Source: Psychrobacter sp. FME6 (GTDB taxonomy: Bacteria; Pseudomonadota; Gammaproteobacteria; Pseudomonadales; Moraxellaceae). Taken from it: a DNA stretch of 64,000 bases. The notes beneath the pieces are model-generated. The model was not told where the DNA came from. It saw only the letters and a program-made list of their open reading frames with translations, and searched no databases. The stretch spans positions 1 to 64,000 of the forward strand of contig NZ_RRYW01000005.1 of assembly GCF_014861365.1 (NCBI RefSeq), given 5' to 3'. Each line of letters begins with the position of its first letter. Position 1 is the first letter of the stretch. A program made the translations under genes and the position numbers. Below are positions 1 to 7,761 of this stretch, piece by piece.

Positions 1-150
1 GGGTTGTGACTTTAGACAAGTCTCTGATAATGAGATACAGGACATTGAGAATAAACTAAACAACAGACCAAGAAAACGCTTAGGGTTTAAAACGCCCAAT
101 CAGGTGTTCTATAATATAATTTAGCGTTGCACTTGGTGTGTTAATCTAAG
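1..150 (+). mobile_element. Truncated IS30-family element: transposase C-terminus and right end
   Basis: Reading from base 2, an open frame of 40 codons ends at the TAG at 122-124. It contains the stretch LNNRPRKRLGFKTPNQVF, which matches the C-terminal end of IS30-family DDE transposases as I know them. The stop is followed by GCGTTGCACTTGGTGTG, which resembles the right terminal inverted repeat of this family, so the element probably ends near 140-150. The rest lies outside the window, so whether the copy is intact cannot be told. Confidence 0.75.
2..124 (+). CDS. IS30-family transposase, C-terminal fragment (runs off the left edge)
   Basis: Only the last 40 codons are inside the window. 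The residues NNRPRK and GFKTPNQVF are typical of the end of the IS30-family catalytic domain, which moves the element by DDE chemistry. The frame is intact up to its stop. Upstream sequence is needed to say whether the transposase is full length. Confidence 0.7.
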   Translation, partial: GCDFRQVSDNEIQDIENKLNNRPRKRLGFKTPNQVFYNII

Positions 151-173
151 AAGTAAAATAAATAACATTACTC

Positions 174-1139
174 TTATTGATGATTACTGGCAGTATTATC
201 ATGACGATATTGTACAAAATTACTAGATTTTAATGGCAATGGCTGTTCGGTATCGAGCTGGTAGCACGTCATATAACCACTGTCTACCGCTGCCGAATAA
301 TCGGTACAAGCGACTTGTGGACTCAAGGGTTCAGGCGCGCCAGTCAGCCAATAATGACCGACAAATACCGGTTTATCGGTTTTTAGCGCAAAATCAATAT
401 TTTCAGCCAGCAGCTCATTTGGAATCTGAGCCAATGCAGAAGTAGGGGCGCGAGCAACTTCATGAAGTGTGCGTTTATTTAGCTCATCCAGCCACCAACG
501 CACTCTGACTCGTGTGCGCTTCGTACCTTCTTTATCGACCATTACAATACCATCAGGTAGCGATGTTTCGACCCCTTTTAACACACGCTCTAGCGCATCG
601 AATGGTGCGGTGCCTTCTTTAGAAGTCGCGACTAAACCATGCGGCGTTAGGCAGTTATTATCAGTCAACAGGGGTTTAAGTATCGCCATACTATCGACAT
701 CCCAGCAAGCATGTACAAAGCAAGCGTAGTCTGTTTCGAGCCATAAAGGAATCTCATATAGGCGTTGTAGCCAATACTGATGTCGCTCTGAGCCAAATGG
801 TACTTCGGCTAAAAACGCCTCATGCTGACGATTATGTATCTCATTATGGGAGCGTAAATACTGGCTAGTATTATCGGGATCAAGAGTAGAAAATGCCAAC
901 GCATTATATTCGTGATTGCCCATCACTGCATCGGCCACGTCAGCATCAAGCATGGAAAAGACAATCTCTAGCGTCTCCACCTGCTGCGATCCACGGTCAA
1001 TCAAATCACCGATAAATAACGCTCGATGACCTGCTGGCGGCACAAAATGTTGACCATTATGTACGTAACCCAATTGTTTTAGCAGACCGACTAGCTTGTC
1101 TGCATAACCATGAATATCACCGATAATATCTATAATCAT
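174..1139 (-). CDS. Metallophosphoesterase (PrpE/ApaH-like serine/threonine phosphatase fold)
   Basis: This 321-residue protein starts straight into the calcineurin-like phosphoesterase motifs: GDIHG at residues 7-11, GDLIDRG at 44-50 and GNHE at 74-77. A later GHYW near residue 260 is the usual fourth metal-binding block. These residues bind two divalent metals. Relatives act as protein phosphatases or as dinucleoside tetraphosphate hydrolases; the substrate cannot be read from sequence. It has no signal peptide, so it should be cytoplasmic. The gene stands alone, converging on the IS30 remnant. No strong ribosome site precedes the ATG. Confidence 0.85.
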   Translation of the reverse strand: MIIDIIGDIHGYADKLVGLLKQLGYVHNGQHFVPPAGHRALFIGDLIDRGSQQVETLEIVFSMLDADVADAVMGNHEYNALAFSTLDPDNTSQYLRSHNEIHNRQHEAFLAEVPFGSERHQYWLQRLYEIPLWLETDYACFVHACWDVDSMAILKPLLTDNNCLTPHGLVATSKEGTAPFDALERVLKGVETSLPDGIVMVDKEGTKRTRVRVRWWLDELNKRTLHEVARAPTSALAQIPNELLAENIDFALKTDKPVFVGHYWLTGAPEPLSPQVACTDYSAAVDSGYMTCYQLDTEQPLPLKSSNFVQYRHDNTASNHQ

Positions 1140-1243
1140 AATAAATCATCAAATTTTTAAAGTTAACATTGTACAGGATATCAAGCGCCATCAACCGATA
1201 GCCAACTATTCAGACAGCGATGAAAAATAGAAACGAGCCAGGT

Positions 1244-1852
1244 CTAAAAACCAGGCGACAGCAAGGCATTTAAGAAATGTGGCAATACTTGTGGCTGTAA
1301 AATAATCGTGGCTATTACCCCAAATGCGCCGCCCCATAGATGCGCCATATGATTGATATTTGAGCCACCACGTTTATCGGCATAGATGCTATAAGCAACA
1401 TAAGCGACCGCGAATAGTATCGCAGGAATGGGGATTATCGCAAATAGATAGATTTTTTCCCATGGGGCCAGCAAAATAAAAGCAAACAACACCGCCGATA
1501 CACCGCCTGACGCGCCAAGGCTTAAATAACTGGCGCTTTTTTTATTCTTAAGGTAGCTTGGAATCATCGCAATAATAATGGCCAATACGTAAAAAACCAC
1601 GAAACCATAACCGAATAAGAATGGCTTATACAATCCTTCGATGGCACGACCAAAAAAGTATAAGGTAAACATATTAAACAGCAGATGCATGCCATCGGCA
1701 TGGATAAAGCCATGCGTTACAAAGCGATCCCATTGCCCATTGTTTATCGCTGGTGGATAAAAAATAAGCCGATTAAAAAACGTCTTGTTTTGCCACGCTA
1801 TTAGGCTGACAATAACCGTAATAATGATAATAAGTGTCGTATGATTGAACAA
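1244..1852 (-). CDS. Rhomboid family intramembrane serine protease
   Basis: This 202-residue polytopic membrane protein has about six hydrophobic segments. The rhomboid catalytic pair is visible: Ser115 in GASGG and His171 in AHLWGG. The HLLFN segment near residue 57 and the G-x-x-x-G-like GGAFG are also family traits. Rhomboids cleave transmembrane helices of other membrane proteins; the substrate here is unknown. The start is an unusual TTG, supported by AAGGA seven bases upstream. The gene is monocistronic and on the same strand as the metallophosphatase, about 100 bp upstream of it. Confidence 0.88.
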   Translation of the reverse strand: MFNHTTLIIIITVIVSLIAWQNKTFFNRLIFYPPAINNGQWDRFVTHGFIHADGMHLLFNMFTLYFFGRAIEGLYKPFLFGYGFVVFYVLAIIIAMIPSYLKNKKSASYLSLGASGGVSAVLFAFILLAPWEKIYLFAIIPIPAILFAVAYVAYSIYADKRGGSNINHMAHLWGGAFGVIATIILQPQVLPHFLNALLSPGF

Positions 1853-2240
1853 AGGAAAGTCCTTAGGCCGCGCCTGGTGTGTGCCAATATTATCAATGGC
1901 AATGTTATAAATGATGGCAATGTTCAGAGCCTAGTTCAATGCCTAAGTATTAGCATTAGGGCTTAGTCAAAACTAAATATGACCAATAATGAAACAATAC
2001 TAACAGTAGTTATGAGGAGGCGAAAACTTATTGTGTGACAAAATAGTGCATTTCTATGCTTTTATAGTGAGTAATGTAGTCCTGCGTCAGGCAGAATGAG
2101 TAAAGCTTCATATACTGACGATCACGATGTCATGAATGCCAGCAGTTTTCTAGGGTAGGTAATGTATTACTACATAAAACAAAAACGAACCATTCATTCT
2201 TTTATAAAGTTAAAGTGCAGGTCGAAAAAGGCAGTCATCT
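1853..2240. other. Intergenic region without recognised genes
   Basis: This AT-rich 388-bp spacer separates two divergent genes, the rhomboid protease and the first DUF/OmpA-type paralog, so it must hold both promoters. I see no RNA gene, no terminator and no convincing coding frame. Confidence 0.5.
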
Positions 2241-3866
2241 ATGAGTATTATTGAGCAGTTGGAACAAACCGTAACCCCCGCTCTATTAGGCGACCATGAT
2301 AACCAAGGCAGCAGTGATAACCAAGGTAGCGTGGCCTATATTAGCTTACTTGAGCAGTTTTATGCCATTTTGGCAGCACGTCTGGCATTGCCACAGATTT
2401 ACTCACAGTTAATTCGCGCTGAGCAAGTGATGGCAGCTGATATGGTCACAGAACGTCCATTGTTTGAACAACTATGGCACGACCCTAGGATGCAGCAGGT
2501 TATTGTTCAAGAGCTGTCCGCCACCCATCATATAGATGAGGTTAAGACCGCGCAGTTACTCATTAATGCCGCTCCATTGGCTTATCGTGAGCTCAAAATA
2601 TTGGCCGATGGACAGTTTCTACCCGCATTTTTGCAAGCAGAACAATCTGCGCTGCGTAGCTATTTACCTATATGGTCGGCTCCCGTTATCACAGCGACTC
2701 AAAGCCTTGGTGAAGACACCAACTCAAATAATGTAGTGAATGCTGGTACTGCCACAAGGAATGATCGTGCGCTAGATAAAGCTCAAGATTCTGATGGAAG
2801 TACAAGCGCGATAGTGGCGGCGCCCACTACCTCATCGACGGTAGCTGATATAAACAACACTGATGAAAGTACAGGTATAGAGAGTACGGGTATAGAAAGT
2901 ACTGATGCCATCCATGCCAATCCAGCTGCGCATCATTTGGCAGAAAACGACAACATGAAGCGAGTCGAAGTGCGCACTCGTAATCAACGTAACGACCTAC
3001 TAATACGAGTGTTTTTGTTAATAGGAGCGGTGGCAGCGATTGGGTTGGCTGTTTGGGCTTTATTGATAAAGCCTAGTAATACTGTGCCAGTGGAACCTGT
3101 TGTGACAGCGCCTGTGGTCGTACCACCTGCGCCAGCAGAGCAGACTATGACCCCAGTCGAGCTCATCATTGGCATGGACGATAGCGGTAATCTCTATACC
3201 TGTAGTGCCACTGTGGGTGATGAAGCATTACAAAGCACCTTACAAAATGCATTAAATACTAGCTTTGGTGAGCAGGCGAGCATTTGCACATTGGCGGTAC
3301 AAACAGACACTGCAACCAGTATTGCTAACATTTCTGTAGAGAAGTTACCCAACATCTTGACCATGCTTAGGTCAACGCCGTTTGCACGCTTACAGTTGCA
3401 AAACGACCGCCTTACGTTAGAGGCACCAGATAGTATGTTGTTGCAGCGATTGGTTACGGATATAGGTGCTTTGGCACCAGCAATGACAATCGATAGTACG
3501 GCACCACTACCATTGCCCGAAAACAATGATGTCAATGCGATGAATGAGGAAGATAATCAGTTTGAAAATGAGGGTGCGGGCACAAATAACCAGTATGGTA
3601 ATGATGACAATGGGGCTGGAGAGTATCAGGCATCAGATGATGATACAGGTGATAACGTGATACCTGCTCCTGCTCCAAATAACAATGATGTTAATAATAC
3701 TAACAATGCTGCTGATAGTATTCCTCGTAACGTACCGAGCAATATACAAAGAAATCCACCGAGCAATAACCGACCGACCAGACCACCAGGTCCTTTTTCG
3801 CCAGAGGAAGTCGATGAGATGGCCAGTACAGTCATCGTCGCTGAGCCTGCACAGGTAAGGCAATAA
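2241..3866 (+). CDS. Membrane-anchored protein, paralog of the next gene but lacking an OmpA domain
   Basis: This 541-residue protein shares its architecture with the following gene. It has an N-terminal helical domain containing LLEQFYAILAARLA, a variable Ser/Thr/Asp linker (about 155-235), a single transmembrane segment at about 253-276 after a basic stretch, then an outside domain with Cys321 and Cys349. The two cysteines are 28 residues apart, exactly as in the paralog. After about residue 410 it diverges into an Asn/Asp/Pro-rich tail and has no peptidoglycan-binding domain. I do not recognise the N-terminal domain with certainty; a distant DUF937-type helical domain is possible. N-in/C-out topology is inferred. 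Function unknown. Confidence 0.7.
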   Translation: MSIIEQLEQTVTPALLGDHDNQGSSDNQGSVAYISLLEQFYAILAARLALPQIYSQLIRAEQVMAADMVTERPLFEQLWHDPRMQQVIVQELSATHHIDEVKTAQLLINAAPLAYRELKILADGQFLPAFLQAEQSALRSYLPIWSAPVITATQSLGEDTNSNNVVNAGTATRNDRALDKAQDSDGSTSAIVAAPTTSSTVADINNTDESTGIESTGIESTDAIHANPAAHHLAENDNMKRVEVRTRNQRNDLLIRVFLLIGAVAAIGLAVWALLIKPSNTVPVEPVVTAPVVVPPAPAEQTMTPVELIIGMDDSGNLYTCSATVGDEALQSTLQNALNTSFGEQASICTLAVQTDTATSIANISVEKLPNILTMLRSTPFARLQLQNDRLTLEAPDSMLLQRLVTDIGALAPAMTIDSTAPLPLPENNDVNAMNEEDNQFENEGAGTNNQYGNDDNGAGEYQASDDDTGDNVIPAPAPNNNDVNNTNNAADSIPRNVPSNIQRNPPSNNRPTRPPGPFSPEEVDEMASTVIVAEPAQVRQ

Positions 3867-4270
3867 ATGATTCGATCATAAAGAATATTTGGCGTATCGG
3901 TTTTAAAGTGAATCAACTATGTTGCTGTATTACAAGGCAAAGGACTTGATAAAGTCTCGGTCATAATCACGTATTGGCATGTTGATAATTTATATTTTAT
4001 TGTATACATGGTTACGTGTGACAACTGAAACATTACCTAACGTAGCATTTGCACAACAACGTGTTGATTGTTAATACTCGCTTAATACTTTTATAATGAT
4101 AAAAATTGAATATAGCTCGGACGATGGTTTTTTCAACCATGGTCGTGGCTTTCAGCTCATATACTTTAATACCACATACTTTCATACCACCTAAAGGTTT
4201 CATTGAGTCAATTTTTAAGCATTCTAATTATACAAATAAGCCAAGTAAGCATTGATAGGAGAATTATATT
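3867..4270. other. Intergenic region between the two paralogs
   Basis: The 404-bp gap holds a solitary repeat end at 3893-3920 (see that entry) and otherwise AT-rich DNA. A short hairpin, GACGATGGTT paired with AACCATGGTC around 4120-4145, may be structural. No gene was recognised. The gap is long enough for the second paralog to have its own promoter. Confidence 0.4.
3893..3920 (+). repeat. Solo end of the MITE-like repeat
   Basis: The 28 bases read CGTATCGGTTTTAAAGTG followed by AATCAACTAT and match the right end of the complete copy at 31691-31853 base for base. No core or left end is seen nearby, so this is a remnant. Confidence 0.6.
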
Positions 4271-5890
4271 ATGGATATTATCAGTCATTTGACGCGCACA
4301 GTCAGCCCAGCAGTACTAGAAGATGACCGTAGCCCAGCTAAGAAAAATCTACTTGAACAGTTTTATGCTATTTTTGCCGCCCGTCTGGCAGACAATGATA
4401 CTTACGACCGCTTTGCCAATGAGAATATCGCCCGTGACGACCAAGGGTTCTATGATCGCGTGTGGACAGATGGCTCGCACCGTGACCAAATCGCGCGTGA
4501 GTTGGCTGGCAAGCATAATGTTGATGTAACAGCCGCTCGTGGTTTGATTGCTATGGCAGCACCGCTGGCTTTTCACGAAATTAAAAGTTTGGCTGGTACC
4601 ACACCTGTCCCACAGTTTTTGAGTGATAATCTTGCAAATTATCAACATCATATTCCTGCATGGGCAAGTGCCGTTTTGCCCGCCGGGATTTTGGCTACCA
4701 CGCCTGCTGCTGGAGCGCGTATTTCTGATACGGTAAGTACGGCACCATTGCAACATGAAGAAGAGCCGCAAGGCAGCTTTATGAAGGCGCTGTTACCCAT
4801 CATTGGCTTGATTATTTTAGGGGCCTTGGCTTGGGCGTTACTGCGTGGTTGCCAAGAAACTCCTGAGCCTGTCGCCACACCAGCTGCTACGACGCAACAA
4901 GCGGCAGATGACGATGGACAAACAGCGGTTGCTGCTGATGTTGAGCCTGCGTCATTGCGTATTGCCACTGGTGAAAACAGTGAACTGTACGCTTGCCGCA
5001 TGAATGTTGGTGATGAGACCTTACAGACCAATGTGATGGATGCGTTAACTGGCGTCTTTGGTGATGAAACCAGTAAATGCCGCGCCGATGTTGATGACCA
5101 TTTTGCAATAGATATGCCAGCGGCTGCCCAGCTTGCCACTATACTGCCTATCGTCAAAAATGTACCAAACGCCAGCATGGTTATCAAAGGTGATAATATT
5201 ATTGTTAACGCACCCGATGCTGCAACATTAGATAAGTTGGTCGATGACTTACAAGCCGCTGCCCCAGCGATGACGGTAAAAGCCGAAGGTCCGTTGGATG
5301 AGCAAAGCGAGATCGATAATAGCTTAACAGCATCGCAAGCAGCTATGGATGATCTTGGTGACAATCCAGATCCTCGTGATGTTGCGCGCGCTTTAAGTTT
5401 ACAAGTCGTTAACTTTGAAGTAGACAAAGCAGTGATTCCAGATGCTAACAAGCCATTGTTAGACAATGCTGTGGCGCTTATGGAACAAGTGCCTAACATG
5501 AAATTGATGATTATTGGTCACACTGACAAAACGGCTGACGCGGATTATAATATGAAGCTATCGCAAGAGCGTGCCGAATCTATGAAGGAGTATTTGGTCG
5601 CCCAAGGCGCCGACCCAAGCAAACTTATGACTAAAGGCATGGGCGAGACAGATCCTATCGCTGATAACTCAACCGAACAGGGACGCTTTCGTAACCGCCG
5701 CATTGAGTTCATGGTAAATGATGAAACAGTCGATGCCAATGCTAGTGCTGATGCTGATGTTAATGACGGTATGGCTATTACTAACGATGCGCTTGATCCT
5801 GATTTAAACCCTTTAGACAGTAACAACGATGATTTATTGCCAGATGGTGATGACGCAACTCAAGGTACCGCCATTGACCCAACAAATTAA
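4271..5890 (+). CDS. OmpA-family peptidoglycan-binding protein with N-terminal helical domain and single membrane anchor
   Basis: This 539-residue protein has four parts. An N-terminal helical domain (about 1-130, with LLEQFYAIFAARLA) is followed by a linker and a transmembrane helix at about 172-192. A small domain at about 228-338 carries Cys242 and Cys270 and may be BON-like. An OmpA C-terminal domain spans about 378-483, with NFEVDKA, GHTD (416-419) and the RFRNRRIEF block that binds peptidoglycan stem peptide. An acidic tail ends it. It probably links the inner membrane to the cell wall, with the first 170 residues cytoplasmic. AGGAG precedes the ATG by nine bases. A rho-independent terminator follows at 5934-5968. 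Confidence 0.82.
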   Translation: MDIISHLTRTVSPAVLEDDRSPAKKNLLEQFYAIFAARLADNDTYDRFANENIARDDQGFYDRVWTDGSHRDQIARELAGKHNVDVTAARGLIAMAAPLAFHEIKSLAGTTPVPQFLSDNLANYQHHIPAWASAVLPAGILATTPAAGARISDTVSTAPLQHEEEPQGSFMKALLPIIGLIILGALAWALLRGCQETPEPVATPAATTQQAADDDGQTAVAADVEPASLRIATGENSELYACRMNVGDETLQTNVMDALTGVFGDETSKCRADVDDHFAIDMPAAAQLATILPIVKNVPNASMVIKGDNIIVNAPDAATLDKLVDDLQAAAPAMTVKAEGPLDEQSEIDNSLTASQAAMDDLGDNPDPRDVARALSLQVVNFEVDKAVIPDANKPLLDNAVALMEQVPNMKLMIIGHTDKTADADYNMKLSQERAESMKEYLVAQGADPSKLMTKGMGETDPIADNSTEQGRFRNRRIEFMVNDETVDANASADADVNDGMAITNDALDPDLNPLDSNNDDLLPDGDDATQGTAIDPTN

Positions 5891-5933
5891 TCCAAGGGTT
5901 ATGAGGTTAAAAAGCTTCTAATAACGTAGCAAT

Positions 5934-5968
5934 AAAAAACCGCATCTTATAAAAGGTGCGGTTTTTTT
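5934..5968 (+). terminator. Rho-independent terminator after the OmpA-family gene
   Basis: The inverted repeat AAACCGCA(T)CTT / AAGGTGCGGTTT is followed by a run of seven T, 45 bp after the stop codon. Confidence 0.85.
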
Positions 5969-6002
5969 ATTTTGCTAAGGCTATTATTTATAAGTGACTA
6001 TT

Positions 6003-6141
6003 TATAGTCAGTGAGAAGTAATATCGCTACATCACGTACTGCAGGTACCGTTTTTTCTTGCTTGCTGTGCCTACGCAGACAGAGGCTGCAAAAAAACTAT
6101 ACCCACAGTATCGTAGCGTTTTTTAAAGTATTTTAACTATA
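6003..6141. repeat. MITE-like interspersed repeat, copy A
   Basis: This 139-bp element starts TATAGTCA and ends TAACTATA. Its core, CTTGCTTGCTGTGCCTACGC then AGACAGAGGC, is shared with the other copies. The outer arms are roughly complementary. Its right terminus overlaps the 3' end of nagZ: the TAG stop at 6137-6139 (minus strand) lies in the terminal ACTATA. Confidence 0.75.
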
Positions 6142-7210
6142 TATAAGCGGTAGGGTCTTTGAAGTCAGAAGTTTGCACCTCAGATTCAAGATTAAAAAAG
6201 GTTTGAGTCACGTTTTGTTTTGCTTGTTGCCAGTAGTCAAACTGCTGACAAGTAGCATCAAGCTCGCCTTGCCATAAGGGTATATTGCCACACATGGTTT
6301 TGATACGGTTTTGGTTGGGATAAGGCAGCTCTTGCGCCGTCTCTGCTGCTTCGTGCGCGGCAACGCGGTCATTACAGACCAGCGCAATATCACAACCTGC
6401 TTCGATGGCAGCTTTTACACGAGCGCTGACATCACCAGCGGCTTGAGCCCCTGCCATGCATAGATCATCAGAGAATAAGACACCATCAAACTCAAGCTGA
6501 TTGCGTAGGATGTCTTTGAGCCAAATCTTAGAGAATCCTGCTGGTTTGTCATCCACTTGTGAGAAAATAACGTGCGCGGGCATTAAGGCATCGAGCCAGG
6601 GTAACGATTGCGCAAAAGGCTGCATATCACTGTGCATAATTTCATCAAAGCTACGTGTATCGACGGCCTCAGCCACATGTGAGTCAGGGGCGATAGCACC
6701 ATGACCGGGGAAGTGCTTACCCGTGGTTGCCATGCCGGCTGCTTTCATGCCGCGCATAAACTGGGTCGCCAGAGCCGTAATGGCTTGCGGGTCATGATGA
6801 AAGCTACGATCGCCAATGACCTGACTGATACCATCTCTATCGAGTACGGGTGCAAAGCTTAAATCAATGCCTACGGCCAATACTTCTGTCGCCATTAAAT
6901 AACCACAATCATAGGCACGAGCAAGCGCTTGGCTGGGGTCTTTATTAAATAACTCACCAAGACGACCCATGGCAGGTAGAGGGGTAAATCCATTACGTAA
7001 TCTGGCAACGCGCCCACCTTCTTGGTCGACACCAATTAAAATATCAGGATTGTGATAGCGTATGTCATCACATAATGCTCGCACTTGCGCGGCATCTGTG
7101 ACATTTCGGGCAAATAATATCACCCCACCAACCTGTGCTTGTTTGATTAAGCTAATATCCTCAGCCGTTAATACGGTACTATCGATATCGATCATTAAAA
7201 CGCCGTACAT
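6137..7210 (-). CDS. nagZ: Beta-N-acetylhexosaminidase NagZ (peptidoglycan recycling)
   Basis: This 357-residue cytoplasmic glycoside hydrolase family 3 enzyme removes GlcNAc from GlcNAc-anhydroMurNAc peptides imported from the wall. Visible family blocks are GVDQEGGRVARLR (substrate pocket), the signature KHFPGHG, whose loop holds the catalytic histidine, and FSDDLCM, whose aspartate is the nucleophile. The length fits proteobacterial NagZ. AAGGA sits seven bases before the ATG. The last codons and the TAG stop come from a repeat element terminus, so the C-terminal end (PTAYI) may be recent. No gene follows closely; it converges with the OmpA-family gene. Confidence 0.93.
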   Translation of the reverse strand: MYGVLMIDIDSTVLTAEDISLIKQAQVGGVILFARNVTDAAQVRALCDDIRYHNPDILIGVDQEGGRVARLRNGFTPLPAMGRLGELFNKDPSQALARAYDCGYLMATEVLAVGIDLSFAPVLDRDGISQVIGDRSFHHDPQAITALATQFMRGMKAAGMATTGKHFPGHGAIAPDSHVAEAVDTRSFDEIMHSDMQPFAQSLPWLDALMPAHVIFSQVDDKPAGFSKIWLKDILRNQLEFDGVLFSDDLCMAGAQAAGDVSARVKAAIEAGCDIALVCNDRVAAHEAAETAQELPYPNQNRIKTMCGNIPLWQGELDATCQQFDYWQQAKQNVTQTFFNLESEVQTSDFKDPTAYI

Positions 7211-7761
7211 TGCGTAATCCTTATAGGTTAACTATTGTTATATTATGAGTGTAATTGAATGGGTTTAACTGACGATAGATAATGAGTAATCACAATATTA
7301 GGCTATCATCCAGACAGTTGTATTATGACAGTTATTATTAATCGAGCATAATGTCACAATGTCACAATGTCACAATGTCATACAATCAAATCAATCTGTG
7401 AATACCTATAGCTGTCCATGTTGATGGATAAACAGACATAATAAATATGTTAGAAAGTTTGGTATGTGCTGGCGTAGCGTGTAATATTGCTTATACAGTT
7501 TGAGACAGTCCAGTATTTATGCTCATGTTAGTATTGTTTGATTTTTAAACATATATCGGCAGACGATAATAAAATTTAGAAGTGGTAGCTCAAAAGCTAT
7601 TGTTAAAAAGTATTATCAGCAAGGCAATGCTAAATGACAAGTGACCGCCAGCAGAAAAGTGAAGGCAGAAAAATAACAAACGTCGTGGGCAGTGACTCAC
7701 CAATCCTGCTTTAATTTTGATAAAACAAATAATATTATTAACGTAAAATAACTAGGTATAC
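7211..7761. other. Intergenic region with an 8-bp tandem repeat
   Basis: The 551-bp region lies between divergent nagZ and prc. It contains four tandem copies of ATGTCACA at 7351-7382, the last one altered to ATGTCATA. No gene or RNA was recognised. Both promoters must lie here; TTATTAACG-type AT-rich DNA precedes prc. Confidence 0.5.
7351..7382. repeat. Short tandem repeat, 4 x ATGTCACA
   Basis: Four head-to-tail 8-bp units are seen, the last with one change (ATGTCATA). Copy number of such tracts can vary by slippage. It lies about 380 bp upstream of prc and 140 bp upstream of nagZ. Confidence 0.8.

Noticed and set aside
4648-5499. Long minus-strand open frame (283 codons) opposite the OmpA-family gene
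   Set aside because: It is Ser/Ala-rich antisense of a clearly coding gene with OmpA motifs; no ribosome site or family match.
7351-7382. Possible CRISPR-like array
   Set aside because: Units are 8 bp and head to tail with no spacers; no cas genes in the window.
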